The notes: generated from the letters alone by a model not told the origin. Positions 16,552 through 27,888 are shown, counted from the first letter of the stretch. The stretch: DNA of 64,000 bases from JACDBZ01 sp038233215 (GCA_038233215.1 JBBSML010000006.1:1-64000), one strand, 5' to 3'. Program-made: numbers and translations.

Positions 16552-17097
16552 ATGACCGTCGAGGGACCATGCCGCGTGCTGCTCATCGGGATGATGGGGA
16601 GCGGAAAGTCGACCATCGGGCGGCTGTTGGCCGCGGGCACCGGGTGGCCCTATGTCGACAACGACGAGCTCGTGCGCCGATCTCACGGCGCGACGGCTCG
16701 TCAGATCTTGGCGGACCAGGGCGAGGCGCGCATGCGCGAGGCGGAGGCCGGCGCTCTCGCCTTGGGCGTCACCATCCCGGCTCCGGCCGTGGTCGGAGTG
16801 CCTGCCGGTACAATCCTGGATGCTTCTGATCGAGGGCTGCTGAGGCGGAGCGGGGTGGTCGTGTGGCTGCGGGCCGATGCGGCCGTGCTTGAGTCTCGTG
16901 CCACGGAGGCCGAGCACCGGCCGTGGCTTGACGCGGGTGGAGGATCATGGATCCGGAACGCGATCGCCAAACGGGATCCGCTCTATGCGTCGGTCGCCGA
17001 TATGGTGGTCGACACCGCGGCGGGTGATGCCGACGCCTCCGCCATTGAGATCCTCGATCGCCTGAAACGTCTCCCTGGCTGCGCCGAGATACGATAG
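16552..17097 (+). CDS. Shikimate-kinase-fold P-loop kinase, atypical
   Basis: This 181-residue protein has Walker A GMMGSGKST (about 13-21), YVDNDELVRR (Asp of the acceptor site) and the LLRRSGVVVWLRA strand typical of shikimate kinases. The Gly-Gly-Gly substrate loop of true shikimate kinases is replaced by VGVPAGT, and the usual R-P-L-L stretch appears as HRPWLDAGGGSW. Because these residues contact shikimate, a different small-molecule acceptor is possible. No aromatic biosynthesis genes are near. It is divergent from the channel gene. Confidence 0.72.
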   Translation: MTVEGPCRVLLIGMMGSGKSTIGRLLAAGTGWPYVDNDELVRRSHGATARQILADQGEARMREAEAGALALGVTIPAPAVVGVPAGTILDASDRGLLRRSGVVVWLRADAAVLESRATEAEHRPWLDAGGGSWIRNAIAKRDPLYASVADMVVDTAAGDADASAIEILDRLKRLPGCAEIR

Positions 17098-17130
17098 CGG
17101 TCTCGAACGTGGCCGCGACCTCGGTGGCTT

Positions 17131-18363
17131 CTAGCGGGCCATGGGAATCGAGTCGTCCTTGGCGGGTGAGGCAAGGCTGAGGAGTCGGCGTGCTGCCTCC
17201 AGAAGGGTCTCGTCGCGCTTTGGAAACGCGAATCGCACCTTTGTTCGCCCGAGCTCCGGTCGGGAGTAGAACGAGGAACCCGGGACCGAAGCCACTCCGG
17301 GGTCAACCGTCAGGCGACGCGCGAACGTCACGTCGTTGTCATCGGTCATATCGCTGATGTCGGCCATCACGTAGTACGCCCCGTCGGGGATCGAAGGGCG
17401 CAGGCCGGCGGCTTCGAGCGCGGGAACCAGCAGGTCGCGACGCCGCCGACAGTCGGCGGCGAGGGTGGTGTAGTAGGCATCGGGCAGCGTGAGCGCCACG
17501 GCACCCGCGGCCTGGAGCGGAGCGGCCGCTCCCACCGTAAGGAAGTCATGCACCTTTCGAATCGCCGATGTCAGCGGCGCGGGGGCGATCACCCACCCGA
17601 CCCGCCAACCGGTGACTGCATACGTCTTGGACAGCGAATTGATTGCCACGGTGCGCTCCGCCATGCCGGGCAGCGTCGCCATCGGAATGTGCTCGCCGGC
17701 GTAGACCATGTGCTCGTAGATGTCATCGGTCAGGACCAGCGCGTCGTGCTCCTGTGCCAGCCCGGCGATCAGCTCGAGCTCCGTGCGCGAGAACACCTTG
17801 CCGGTCGGGTTGTGCGGGCTGTTGACGATGATCGCGCGGGTGCGGGGCCCGAAGGCCGCGCGCAGCTCATCGGCATCGATGTGCCAGTCCGGCTCGTGCA
17901 GCGCGACATAACGGGGGGTTGCGCCTGAGAGGATCGCATCGGGCCCGTAGTTCTCGTAGAACGGCTCGAAGACGATCGCCTCCTCGCCCGGATCGATGAG
18001 CGCCAGCATGGCAGCGATCATCCCCTCGGTCGCGCCGCAGGTCACGGTGATGTCCGTCTCCGGATCAACGGTCCACGACGGATGGAAACGGCTCGTCTTG
18101 GCCGCAATCGCCTCGCGGAAATCCCGTGCGCCCCAGGTGATCGCGTATTGGTTGATGTCCCGATCGATCGCCGCCCTGGCCGCCTCCTTGAGCTCCGGAG
18201 GACACGAGAAGTCCGGGAAGCCCTGGGCGAGATTCACCGCCTGGTGGAGGCTGGCATGACGCGTCATCTCGCGGATCACCGATTCGGTGAAGCTGGCGGT
18301 GCGCTGGGAGACGCGGGTGGTGGAATGACTCGGGTCTGACATCGGGACATTGTGCTCGCTCAA
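17131..18363 (-). CDS. Class I/II PLP-dependent aminotransferase
   Basis: This 410-residue aminotransferase resembles kynurenine/methionine aminotransferases (YbdL-like). NLAQGFPDFSCP near residue 44, CGATEGMIAAMLALIDPGEE, quoted in part, NSPHNPTGKVFSR (about 182-194) and LTDDIYEHMVY are conserved. SLSKTYAVTGWRVGW carries the PLP-binding Lys, and the Arg of GRTKVRFAF fits the substrate carboxylate. The start may be the ATG at 18363 or seven codons later. It is divergent from the peptidase gene by about 60 bases. Confidence 0.92.
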   Translation of the reverse strand: MSEHNVPMSDPSHSTTRVSQRTASFTESVIREMTRHASLHQAVNLAQGFPDFSCPPELKEAARAAIDRDINQYAITWGARDFREAIAAKTSRFHPSWTVDPETDITVTCGATEGMIAAMLALIDPGEEAIVFEPFYENYGPDAILSGATPRYVALHEPDWHIDADELRAAFGPRTRAIIVNSPHNPTGKVFSRTELELIAGLAQEHDALVLTDDIYEHMVYAGEHIPMATLPGMAERTVAINSLSKTYAVTGWRVGWVIAPAPLTSAIRKVHDFLTVGAAAPLQAAGAVALTLPDAYYTTLAADCRRRRDLLVPALEAAGLRPSIPDGAYYVMADISDMTDDNDVTFARRLTVDPGVASVPGSSFYSRPELGRTKVRFAFPKRDETLLEAARRLLSLASPAKDDSIPMAR

Positions 18364-18423
18364 CGGTCACCTCGCCGCGGCGGGCACGAAGCGGTCGGCA
18401 TCGCTGCCAGCTACCCTCGGCGG

Positions 18424-19509
18424 ATGAAGGCAACCCTGCCCGGCACTGTCGAACCGCACTACGAGCAGCCCGATGCGTCGTTGCGTCGCGCGGCGGATGC
18501 GTGGGTGGCTCGAATTGACCCGGCGCGTCTTCGTCAGCTGGTCACGTCCCTGCCCGGACCGCGCAATCGCATCAATGCCATTCCGGCCATGGAACGGACC
18601 GATGCGCTTCTCGCCGATGCCTGGCGCGCTTCGGGCTGGCAGGTGGGCCGGCAGCACCTTCGCCTCCGAAATATCAAGGCGCGCCTGGGTCACGCCGCGC
18701 ACACGTATCCACGCCTGGATGGCATGAACCTGGTCGCGATCGGCGAAGGCCAAACGGAGGAGGCGATCGTGATCGTCGCGCACCACGACACGGTGCGGGG
18801 GGCACCCGGGGCCGATGACAACGGTGCCGGTCTCGCGGCCCTGCTCGAGCTCGCCGTGCAGCTGGCGGGACGTCGATTTCGGCGAACGGTGATCCTGGCC
18901 GCGCCCGACTTCGAGGAGATCGGCCTCATCGGCTCCCGATATCTTGTCCGCTGGCTCCGATCGCGGTACCGCGTGCGCGGGGCGATCGTCTTCGACCCGA
19001 TCGGCTTCATGGACCCTCGTCCGGGGACGCAATCCGTGCCGCCCGGCATCGACCGGCTCTACCCCGGGCAGGTCGCTCGTCTCGAGGCTCGCCAGAACGC
19101 CGGCGACACGGTGCTCGCGATCTATCGTCGCTCGTCCCTGCCGCTGGTTCGCGAATGGGCGCGTTGCCTGTCAGCGACCGTCGGTCCAGAGCGTGTCCTC
19201 CTGCTGCGCGATCCCCTCGATCTCCCGCTCATCGGTCCGGCACTGCTCGCGGTTCCTGCGGCCCGGCACTTCTCGCGCAGTGACCACGTCAACTTCTGGC
19301 GCGCCGGGCTGCCGGCGATCCAGGTCTCGAACAGCGCCAACTTCCGCAACCCGAACTACCACCGACCGACCGATACCCCCGACACGCTCGATTACGAGAC
19401 GCTGGCGCGCATCACGGCCGCGACCGCGCTGGTGGTGGAACGCCTCGCCGACGGCCTCGGACGTAATGGCGTAGGCGGAGCGCCGCAATCAGACGATGTG
19501 CGCGCCTGA
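18424..19509 (+). CDS. M28-family zinc aminopeptidase-like protein
   Basis: This 361-residue protein has metal ligands of the co-catalytic zinc site: VAHHDTVRGAPGADDNGAG (His and bridging Asp, about residues 119-137), DFEEIGLIGS (Glu pair), DPIGFMD and SRSDHVNFWRAGLPAIQVSN near the C-terminus. No signal peptide is apparent, so it is either cytoplasmic or exported by an unrecognised route. The layout agrees with bacterial M28 (aminopeptidase Y/S-like) peptidases. It is likely to release N-terminal residues from peptides. Confidence 0.88.
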   Translation: MKATLPGTVEPHYEQPDASLRRAADAWVARIDPARLRQLVTSLPGPRNRINAIPAMERTDALLADAWRASGWQVGRQHLRLRNIKARLGHAAHTYPRLDGMNLVAIGEGQTEEAIVIVAHHDTVRGAPGADDNGAGLAALLELAVQLAGRRFRRTVILAAPDFEEIGLIGSRYLVRWLRSRYRVRGAIVFDPIGFMDPRPGTQSVPPGIDRLYPGQVARLEARQNAGDTVLAIYRRSSLPLVREWARCLSATVGPERVLLLRDPLDLPLIGPALLAVPAARHFSRSDHVNFWRAGLPAIQVSNSANFRNPNYHRPTDTPDTLDYETLARITAATALVVERLADGLGRNGVGGAPQSDDVRA

Positions 19510-19556
19510 CCGCGGGACCGACGATGGGCGAAATTCGAACTGCAGGAGATCCACCC

Positions 19557-19736
19557 ATGCGTGCAGCCGCCATCCTTTCCGTTTGCGTCGTGTCGATCGG
19601 TTCGTACCTGGCGATCGCGTCGATGGTCAACCTGTCGATGAGCTGGATCGGGCTTGGCATCCTCGCCATCGCCGTGGTGGCAGCGGTCGCCGTGATCGCC
19701 AGCGAGAGTCCGTCGAGCGGGTCCTTCTCCCGCTAG
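19557..19736 (+). CDS. 59-residue two-span membrane protein
   Basis: An AGGAGA site precedes the ATG at 19557. The product has two hydrophobic segments (about residues 3-23 and 29-48) and a short Ser-rich end. It follows the M28 gene by 47 bases on the same strand. No family is recognised. Confidence 0.55.
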   Translation: MRAAAILSVCVVSIGSYLAIASMVNLSMSWIGLGILAIAVVAAVAVIASESPSSGSFSR

Positions 19737-19838
19737 CCTTGGGCATGCGGCCAACCTGAACGGTCCCTACACTCCGGACATGCGTTGCACGGTCGACATC
19801 ACGGGGTACATCACGCGGTCAGCGAGCGGTGGCAGCGC

Positions 19839-20651
19839 GTGAACCGGACTGGGTGGCTGTGGCTGGTCGCCGGTGCGGGCATGGCGATCTTCGCTCTCTC
19901 GTTCGTGCAGGGCTGGATGGTCCAGGAACGCGAGGTGCGTGGGGAGGGATACCGCCTCGTCCAGATCTTCTTGAGCGCCTGGCGCGGCGCCGCGATTCCG
20001 GTGACAGCGGCGGCCGCCGTCGGCGCCCTGCTGGCGGCCCTGCTCGCCGTGGCCGGTGTGCTCGGACTGCGCTCAATCTCGACGTGGATGCTTCTATCTT
20101 CCGTCCTCGCCGTGGGGCTGATCGGCGCATCGGCATGGCCGGTGGATCAGTCGGGTCACGCCTCATCGGTCAGCCTGAGTCCCTGGTGGGTGCTCCCGAT
20201 GGCGTTCGGGCTCGGTGGGGCCATGGTGATCGGGAGCGTCGCGGTCGCCAAACCCTCCCGTCGTGTGGTTGCCGGAGCGCTCGTCCTGGCGGTCATTGCG
20301 GTCGTGGGTGGAGCGGGCGGCCGATGGTGGGGACTTCAGCTGGCGGAGGGGACGGGCCGGCACTGGGAGGTTGGGTCGTACGAGCGAACGGCCACCGCGG
20401 GTGAGCCGACTGAGACGATGACGCTCACCGGAGAGACGTACGTGATCGGCGAACGCTGGTCAGGCGTCTTCGAGAGCTCGGGCTGGACCGTGGTTCTCGA
20501 TGACGACCCCGCCTGTCCGGCCGCACGCGGCACCTATCACGCGCACGGAGATGACGAGGAGGACCTGCGTTTCGTGATGGTCGTCGATCCCTGCATGGAC
20601 GGCGCCCGGGCGACGGACCTCGAGGCCGGGACCTGGGAGCGCGCGCCCTAA
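19839..20651 (+). CDS. Multi-span membrane protein with an extracytoplasmic C-terminal domain, unknown function
   Basis: From a GTG at 19839 (an earlier GTG at 19785 would add 18 residues) the protein is about 270 residues. Five hydrophobic segments occupy the first 170 residues (WLWLVAGAGMAIFALSFVQG is the first). The rest is a soluble domain with two Cys in DDDPACPAARGTY and MVVDPCMDG that could pair outside the cell. No catalytic motif is visible. Its last 4 bases overlap the convergent nitroreductase gene. Confidence 0.65.
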   Translation: MNRTGWLWLVAGAGMAIFALSFVQGWMVQEREVRGEGYRLVQIFLSAWRGAAIPVTAAAAVGALLAALLAVAGVLGLRSISTWMLLSSVLAVGLIGASAWPVDQSGHASSVSLSPWWVLPMAFGLGGAMVIGSVAVAKPSRRVVAGALVLAVIAVVGGAGGRWWGLQLAEGTGRHWEVGSYERTATAGEPTETMTLTGETYVIGERWSGVFESSGWTVVLDDDPACPAARGTYHAHGDDEEDLRFVMVVDPCMDGARATDLEAGTWERAP

Positions 20652-21214
20652 TCTCCGCCGTAGCGCTCTGCGAAGACCGTTGCTGACCTCGGAAGCCGAG
20701 CCTGGCCCCGGGCGGACTTCGGCGCTTGAGCTGCCGCGGTGGGGTGACCGATGGCCATGATCGTGCGTACGAAGCGGCCCTCGGGCAGACCGAGCAGTTC
20801 GGCAACCAGCGGCCGAGCCGCGGACGTGACCCAGGCGATGCCGGCGCCGAGGTGCAGGAACGAGGCCGCAATGAGCATCCGCTCGGCCGCCCGCCCCTCA
20901 TCGAATGCGTGTGAGACCGCGCTGCCCTTCTCGTCGACGAGTGCAATGGCCACTGCCGCCGTGGCGGTCTGCAGTGCACGGGTCTGCGGCTGACCGGCCG
21001 AGGCAAGAGCGCGCAGCACCTTCGCGTCCTGGATCACCACGAAGCGCCACGGCTGGGTGTTGCGGCTGGATCCAGACCAGCGGGCCGCATCGGTGATGGC
21101 TTGCAGGGCATCCCCGTCCACAGGTGTGGCGGTGAACTCCCGGACCTGGCGGACGCGGAGCAGCGGGCGCACGCGGTGCGCGGGGGAACCGGATTCGCTC
21201 GACATGAGCTCCAA
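20648..21214 (-). CDS. Nitroreductase family protein
   Basis: This 188-residue FMN-dependent nitroreductase-fold protein has RVRQVREFTATPVDGDAL (the R-x-V-R-x-F phosphate-binding start), SGSSRNTQPWRFVVI (about residues 47-61) for FMN contact, and GIAWVTSAARPLVAELLGLPEG then AIGHP near the C-terminus. Typical members reduce quinones, nitro-compounds or flavins with NAD(P)H. No particular partner is encoded nearby. Confidence 0.88.
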   Translation of the reverse strand: MELMSSESGSPAHRVRPLLRVRQVREFTATPVDGDALQAITDAARWSGSSRNTQPWRFVVIQDAKVLRALASAGQPQTRALQTATAAVAIALVDEKGSAVSHAFDEGRAAERMLIAASFLHLGAGIAWVTSAARPLVAELLGLPEGRFVRTIMAIGHPTAAAQAPKSARGQARLPRSATVFAERYGGD

Positions 21215-21306
21215 GACTACTCGCCGGATGCGATGGTCCGTCTTCTCGAACGCGCCACGTCAAGGTACACTCGGCTGGCTATCCGCACCGCCCACGGAGT
21301 CCCGAC

Positions 21307-21819
21307 GTGAATCGAACGAACCGAATTGCCCTCCTGGCCGCCGCTGTCCTGCTCCTTGTCGCTGCCGGCAGCGTCATGGCCAACCGCTCACCGGTGGGTC
21401 GAGATATCGCCGCGCAGCCGGCCTCCAGCCACGAGCCGCAAGAGGCCGATGAAGCTGACGAGGCCGATGACGCTGACGAGGCCGATGACGCCGAGCAGCC
21501 GAGCGCCGAGGCGTTGGCGCACGCTGGCGAGCGCATGACCGCCAACGACATTCCATTCGACGAGGCCGTCCTCTCCGATCTTGCCTCCCGCTACGGCGTG
21601 GGCGGGGCCGTACGCACGCTCGCATGGGCGAGTCAGGCCACGGTCGACGTCGAACAGATCGCCACCATGCGCGACGGCACCGATACCGAGCCAGGAATGG
21701 GTTGGGGCCAGATCGCACGCGAGCTCGACGTCCATCCCGGCCTCGGCGCGATCATGGGCAATGGCCACGGGCGCGAGAATGCCCCCGGCCAGCTGAAAGA
21801 GAAGCAGCCCGAAGGGTAG
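21307..21819 (+). CDS. Secreted or membrane-anchored protein with an acidic repeat
   Basis: The GTG start at 21307 leads to an N-terminal hydrophobic helix (IALLAAAVLLLVAAGSVMA), which can be a signal peptide or an anchor. Next comes an acidic low-complexity run built from EADEADDAD units encoded by an imperfect 18-bp DNA repeat (about 21440-21495). The C-terminal 100 residues are compact, with LASRYGVGGAVRTLAWAS and GMGWGQIARELDVHPGLGAIMGNGHG. Proteins with the latter motif occur as hypothetical secreted proteins in high-GC bacteria. The function is unknown. Confidence 0.65.
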   Translation: MNRTNRIALLAAAVLLLVAAGSVMANRSPVGRDIAAQPASSHEPQEADEADEADDADEADDAEQPSAEALAHAGERMTANDIPFDEAVLSDLASRYGVGGAVRTLAWASQATVDVEQIATMRDGTDTEPGMGWGQIARELDVHPGLGAIMGNGHGRENAPGQLKEKQPEG

Positions 21820-21826
21820 GTCCCGC

Positions 21827-22234
21827 TCAGGCAGCCGGTCTGGCGGGTTCGGCCGGCTCGGCCTTGGGACTCCGCGTCATCAGCATGCGGGCGGCGATGA
21901 GCAGCAGGAGGATGGCGAAGAGCCGCCTCAGGAGCTCCTCGTCGAGCGAGAGGGCGGTCATGCTGCCGAGCAACGCCCCGAGCACCCCGCCGATTGCCAG
22001 TGCGGCGGCGTCGCGCAGGGTCAGGCGCCCGTGACGGTGGTGCGTGAAGGAACCGACCGCCGCCGCAGGAATGATCACCAGGAGCGATGTGCCCTGCGCG
22101 ACATGCTGGTCGAACCCCGTGATCAGGACCATGGCCGGCACCATCAGCACCCCGCCACCGATGCCCAGCAGGCCCGCGAATGCTCCCGCCGTCAGGCCGA
22201 TCGCCAGCAACGCCAGGATCTCGGGCGCCGTCAT
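21827..22234 (-). CDS. Half-size TauE/SafE (TSUP) permease, part B
   Basis: This 135-residue protein has four hydrophobic helices and the family motif GLLGIGGGVLMVPAMVLITG near residues 21-40. Usual TSUP proteins are about 250 residues and contain two such four-helix repeats. Here the second repeat would come from the adjacent gene, which overlaps by 4 bases. The two products probably assemble as a heterodimer exporting or importing an organosulphur or small organic anion. Confidence 0.82.
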   Translation of the reverse strand: MTAPEILALLAIGLTAGAFAGLLGIGGGVLMVPAMVLITGFDQHVAQGTSLLVIIPAAAVGSFTHHRHGRLTLRDAAALAIGGVLGALLGSMTALSLDEELLRRLFAILLLLIAARMLMTRSPKAEPAEPARPAA

Positions 22235-22614
22235 GAGACGAGCATCGTGAGGGCGATGGCAATCATGAAGATCGCGAAGCCGATGCGCAGCCGGTCATCC
22301 CCGATCCGGGTCATGAGCCTGGCTCCCACCTGGACGCCGACGATCGACCCGACCATCAGCACGCCGGCAGCCGGCAGGTTGACGCTGTCGGCCTGGCCGA
22401 AGATGACCGCACCGACCGCGGCAATCGGGATGATCGATGCCAGCGAGGTGGCCGATGCCCGCTGCTGCGCCATCCCGGCGAGGAGCACCATGGCCGGCAC
22501 CATGATGATGCCTCCCCCGACGCCGAACAGTCCGCTCAGCCCCCCGGCCGCGAGCCCGATCGCGGCCAGAATGAGCGCGTTCGGGCGATCGGGTGTGGAT
22601 ACCATGTCCCTCAT
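22231..22614 (-). CDS. Half-size TauE/SafE (TSUP) permease, part A
   Basis: This 127-residue protein has four hydrophobic helices and the same signature, GLFGVGGGIIMVPAMVLLAG, as its downstream neighbour. It starts at the ATG at 22614 (another ATG three codons later is possible). The ATGA overlap with part B indicates coupled translation. Its start is only 24 bases from that of the divergent FAH-family gene, so the two promoters overlap. Confidence 0.82.
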   Translation of the reverse strand: MRDMVSTPDRPNALILAAIGLAAGGLSGLFGVGGGIIMVPAMVLLAGMAQQRASATSLASIIPIAAVGAVIFGQADSVNLPAAGVLMVGSIVGVQVGARLMTRIGDDRLRIGFAIFMIAIALTMLVS

Positions 22615-22638
22615 GGTAGAACCAGGCGCTCGTCGGCG

Positions 22639-23409
22639 ATGAGGATCGTGCGTTTTCAAGGCTCCGACGGTCCGACATGGGGTATTGCCGATGCGTTGGA
22701 CCGCGTCCACGTTTCCGGTGGTAGCGACCCATTTGCGGATCGTGCACTCGGTCCCGACGTCGGCTCGCTCGACGAGGTGGAGCTCCTTGCGCCGGTTGCA
22801 CCGAGCAAGGTGATCTGCGTCGGGCGCAACTACCGCGAGCACGCCGCCGAGTTCGGCAACGCCGTGCCCGACCAACCACTGCTGTTCTGGAAGCCGTCCT
22901 CGTCGATCGTCGGACCCGGCGAAGAGATTCACTATCCGTCTCTCTCGAAGCGGGTTGACCCGGAGGCGGAGCTGGTGATCGTCATCTCCCGCGAGGCACA
23001 TCGACTATCGGCCGATCGGGCCAGCGAGGTCATCGGCGGCTATACGTGCGGCAACGATGTCACAGCGCGCGACATTCAGAAGTCCGATGATCAGTGGACC
23101 CGCGGGAAAGGGTTCGACACCTTCTGCCCCATCGGTCCCTGGATCGAGACGGAGCTCGATCCGAACGACCTACGTGTCACGTGCACCGTCGATGGTGAGC
23201 TGCGCCAGGATGGTCGAACGCGAAACCTGATCTTTCCGATTCCGTACCTGATCGAGTACATCACCCGCTTCACCCGGCTTTTGCCGGGAGACCTGGTGAT
23301 GACCGGCACGCCGGATGGCGTCGCGCCGATGAGCATCGGTCAGACGGTCGTCGTCGAGGTGGAGGGTATCGGGCGGTTGGAGAATCGGCTCGTCGCCGAG
23401 CCATCCTGA
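22639..23409 (+). CDS. Fumarylacetoacetate hydrolase (FAH) family protein
   Basis: This 256-residue FAH-fold enzyme has KVICVGRNYREHAAEFG (catalytic His and Glu segment), PLLFWKPSSSIVGPGEEI, VDPEAELVIVIS (metal-binding Glu residues) and GDLVMTGTPDGVAPM. These are the metal-binding and oxyanion motifs of 2-keto-acid hydrolases, oxaloacetate decarboxylases and related enzymes (FAHD1-like). The substrate is a beta-diketo or 2-oxo acid, not specified by context. It is followed after 4 bases by an asparaginase gene. Confidence 0.9.
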   Translation: MRIVRFQGSDGPTWGIADALDRVHVSGGSDPFADRALGPDVGSLDEVELLAPVAPSKVICVGRNYREHAAEFGNAVPDQPLLFWKPSSSIVGPGEEIHYPSLSKRVDPEAELVIVISREAHRLSADRASEVIGGYTCGNDVTARDIQKSDDQWTRGKGFDTFCPIGPWIETELDPNDLRVTCTVDGELRQDGRTRNLIFPIPYLIEYITRFTRLLPGDLVMTGTPDGVAPMSIGQTVVVEVEGIGRLENRLVAEPS

Positions 23410-23413
23410 GCTG

Positions 23414-24406
23414 ATGCCACGTGTCGCGGTCGTCTTCACCGGCGGCACCATCTCGATGCGTCACGAGCCCGGCACCAGCGGGAACGTGCCGAGCCTGAGC
23501 GGCGACGAGCTGCTCGCATCCGTGCACGGCCTGGATGCAATCGCCGAGATCGAGCCGATCGAGTGGGGCCTCGTGCCGGCATCGCACCTCACGTTCGACC
23601 AGGTCCTCGAGATCGGCGGCATCCTGGCGGCGCAGCTCGCCCGATCGGAGATCGACGGTGCGGTCGTGGTGCAGGGCACCGATGTCATCGAGGAAACCGC
23701 TTTCGCCTGGGACCTGCTTCCGCTGCCGCCGAAGCCGGTCGTCGTGGTCGGGGCCATGCGCGCCGCTTCGCAGGACGGGTATGACGGACCGGAGAACCTG
23801 CGCAATGCGATCGCCGCCGCCGCCGACGCTCGCCTGGCCGATCAGGGGGTGTTGGTCGCGATGGGCGGAGAGCTGCACGGCGCCGATGACGTGCGCAAGG
23901 CCAACACTCACGCCTACGCGACCTTCCAGAGCCTGAACGCTGGTCGTCTCGGCCTCATCGCCGATGGGCGCGTCACGGTGCTGCGTCAGCGTCGGGTGGC
24001 CCGCTTGCGGCGCATGGCGGTCCACGCGGCGCTTCCGGTGCCGATCCTCAGCGTGGCACTGGATGCCGTGCCTTCGCGACTCGACCCTGCGGCAGCGGGC
24101 GTGGTGGTGGCGGCGGCGGGGGGCGGAAACACGCCACCGGCATACCTGGACGCGGCTCGGCCTCTCATGGACGCCGGGGTGCCGGTGCTGCTCACGACGC
24201 GGTGCCCATCCGGCCGTGTCATGCCCGGCTATGCATTTCCCGGCGGCAGCTCACAGTGGTGGGCGGCCGGCGCGATCTTCTCCGGCACGCTCGACGCCTT
24301 GAAGGCGCGGGTGCTCGTTGCCCTGGGCCTTGGCGCGGGTGCGTCGGTGGAGGAGCTCGCTGAACTTTGTGCGAGCTTCGGAGGAGGACGGTCAGTCGAG
24401 GGGTAA
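23414..24406 (+). CDS. L-asparaginase (type I/II fold)
   Basis: This 330-residue enzyme hydrolyses asparagine to aspartate. VVFTGGTISM carries the first nucleophilic Thr, VVQGTDVIEETAF the second (G-T-D near residue 97), and VVGAMRAASQDGYDGPENL is the third conserved loop. No signal peptide is visible, so it should be cytoplasmic. The C-terminal domain (PAAAGVVVAAAGGGNTP) is present. Four bases separate it from the FAH gene, so the two are probably cotranscribed. Confidence 0.9.
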   Translation: MPRVAVVFTGGTISMRHEPGTSGNVPSLSGDELLASVHGLDAIAEIEPIEWGLVPASHLTFDQVLEIGGILAAQLARSEIDGAVVVQGTDVIEETAFAWDLLPLPPKPVVVVGAMRAASQDGYDGPENLRNAIAAAADARLADQGVLVAMGGELHGADDVRKANTHAYATFQSLNAGRLGLIADGRVTVLRQRRVARLRRMAVHAALPVPILSVALDAVPSRLDPAAAGVVVAAAGGGNTPPAYLDAARPLMDAGVPVLLTTRCPSGRVMPGYAFPGGSSQWWAAGAIFSGTLDALKARVLVALGLGAGASVEELAELCASFGGGRSVEG

Positions 24407-24438
24407 CCAACAGCGTTACGAATTGCCGGGTCGCGCGC

Positions 24439-25835
24439 CTAGCCTGCCACGCGGGCCACTTCTAGCAGGTTCGGGCCTGTGCCAGGGGTGGCGGTCGATG
24501 CCACCAGCACGACGGCGGATCCCGCTGGTATCGAAGAATCCTCGCCGAGCAGCCAGGCGAGGAGATCGAGTCTGCCTTCTGGACCAGATGGAGCCATGCA
24601 GGTGGAAGCCTGCACGCCATGCACGAGCGCGAGCCTCCGCACGACCGCCTCGTGGGGTGAGAATGCATGGATCGACACGCGCGGCCGGAGAGAGCTGAGG
24701 ATGCGGGCCGTGCGCCCGCTGCGCGTGTAGCAGGCGATCGCCGCCACATCGCGGTCAGCCCGAGCGAGCGCCACGGCAGCGTAGGCGAGGGCATCGGCAT
24801 CGGTGTCAGCGCTTGGCGGACGTCCTGATGGCAGGTACTCGGCGCCGGTTCGTTCGCAGAGGCGGGCGATGCGGGCCGCGGCCTGTGCGGCAAGGATGGG
24901 ATGCGAGCCGATGGCGGTCTCGCCCGAGAGCATGATCGCGTCTGCGCCGTCGAAGATGGCGTTGGCGACGTCGCTTGCTTCAGCGCGCGTCGGACGCGGG
25001 GAGGTGATCATCGACTCGAGCATCTGTGTCGCCACGATGGTCGGAATGCCGATATCGAGCGCCCGACGCACGAGCTGTTTCTGCAGGATGGGAACTTCCT
25101 CGAACGGCAGCTCGACCCCGAGGTCGCCACGCGCGATCATCACCGCGGAGGCGACCTCGCAGATCGCGTCGAAGTCGTCGATGGCGGCTCGCGTCTCGAT
25201 TTTGGCCACGATCGGTGGTCCATCGGGTCCGAGCAGCTCCCGCAGCTGGATCACGTCAGCCGCTCGGCGCACGAACGACTGCGCGATGTAGTCGGCGCCA
25301 AGCGCGAGCGCCTCGGGAACGGCGGCGCGGTCCGCCGGGGTCAGCGCCGGTTCCGAGACCCGATCTGACGGGACGCTGACCCCGGCGTGCGACCGGATGA
25401 CTCCGCCACGCACCACATCGGTCCGAACCTCGTCGGTGATCGAAGTCACCCGCAGCTCGACCGCTCCATCGGCGAGGAGAATCCGGTCTCCCGCAGTGAT
25501 GTCGATCGCGAGGCGGGGATACGATACGTGGGCACCGTCGGCATCACCGGGTGCGTCATCGGTCGGTCGAAGCGAGAAGCTGGCACCGGTCTCGAGGGTC
25601 ACCGTTTCGGCTGCGAGCGCCCCGAGCCGGATCTTCGGACCGGGCAGATCGGCGAGCAAAGCCACGCGGCCGTTCCGTCCAGCGGCTCGCACCCGTTGTG
25701 CGATCTCGATACGCCCGGCGGCGGTGCCGTGCGAGAAATTGAGCCGCGCGATGTCCATGCCGGCGGCGACGAGCTCATCTGCGCGATCCTCCGTGGCAGG
25801 ACCGATGGTGCAGATGAGCTTCGTGCGCCCGTCGG

Positions 25836-25839
<4 letters not shown>
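24439..25839 (-). CDS. pyk: Pyruvate kinase
   Basis: This 466-residue glycolytic enzyme makes pyruvate and ATP from phosphoenolpyruvate and ADP. KLICTIGPATEDRAD at the N-terminus, DIARLNFSHG (substrate Arg and Asn), LADLPGPKIR, PIVAKIETR (catalytic Lys) and VMIARGDLGVELP (metal site) are all present, as is MLESMI for substrate binding. A C-terminal alpha-beta domain follows, without the extra PEP-utiliser domain of some Gram-positive enzymes. Its start overlaps the stop of typA by 4 bases, so the two form an operon. Confidence 0.95.
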
Positions 25840-27716
<1,877 letters not shown>

Positions 27717-27888
27717 CCTGCCCATCGTGGCAGATGCGGCCTTCGTGCGCAGGTCGCGCACCGGAAGTACCACCACCCATCGGTCCCTACTGTCCATGGG
27801 AACTACCGAGCGACAGCCGTACGGTGATGGCGCATGAACGGCCTGCCCGCCGGCGTGCCTTCTGCCCTCACGTCACCGGAGCTCACTC

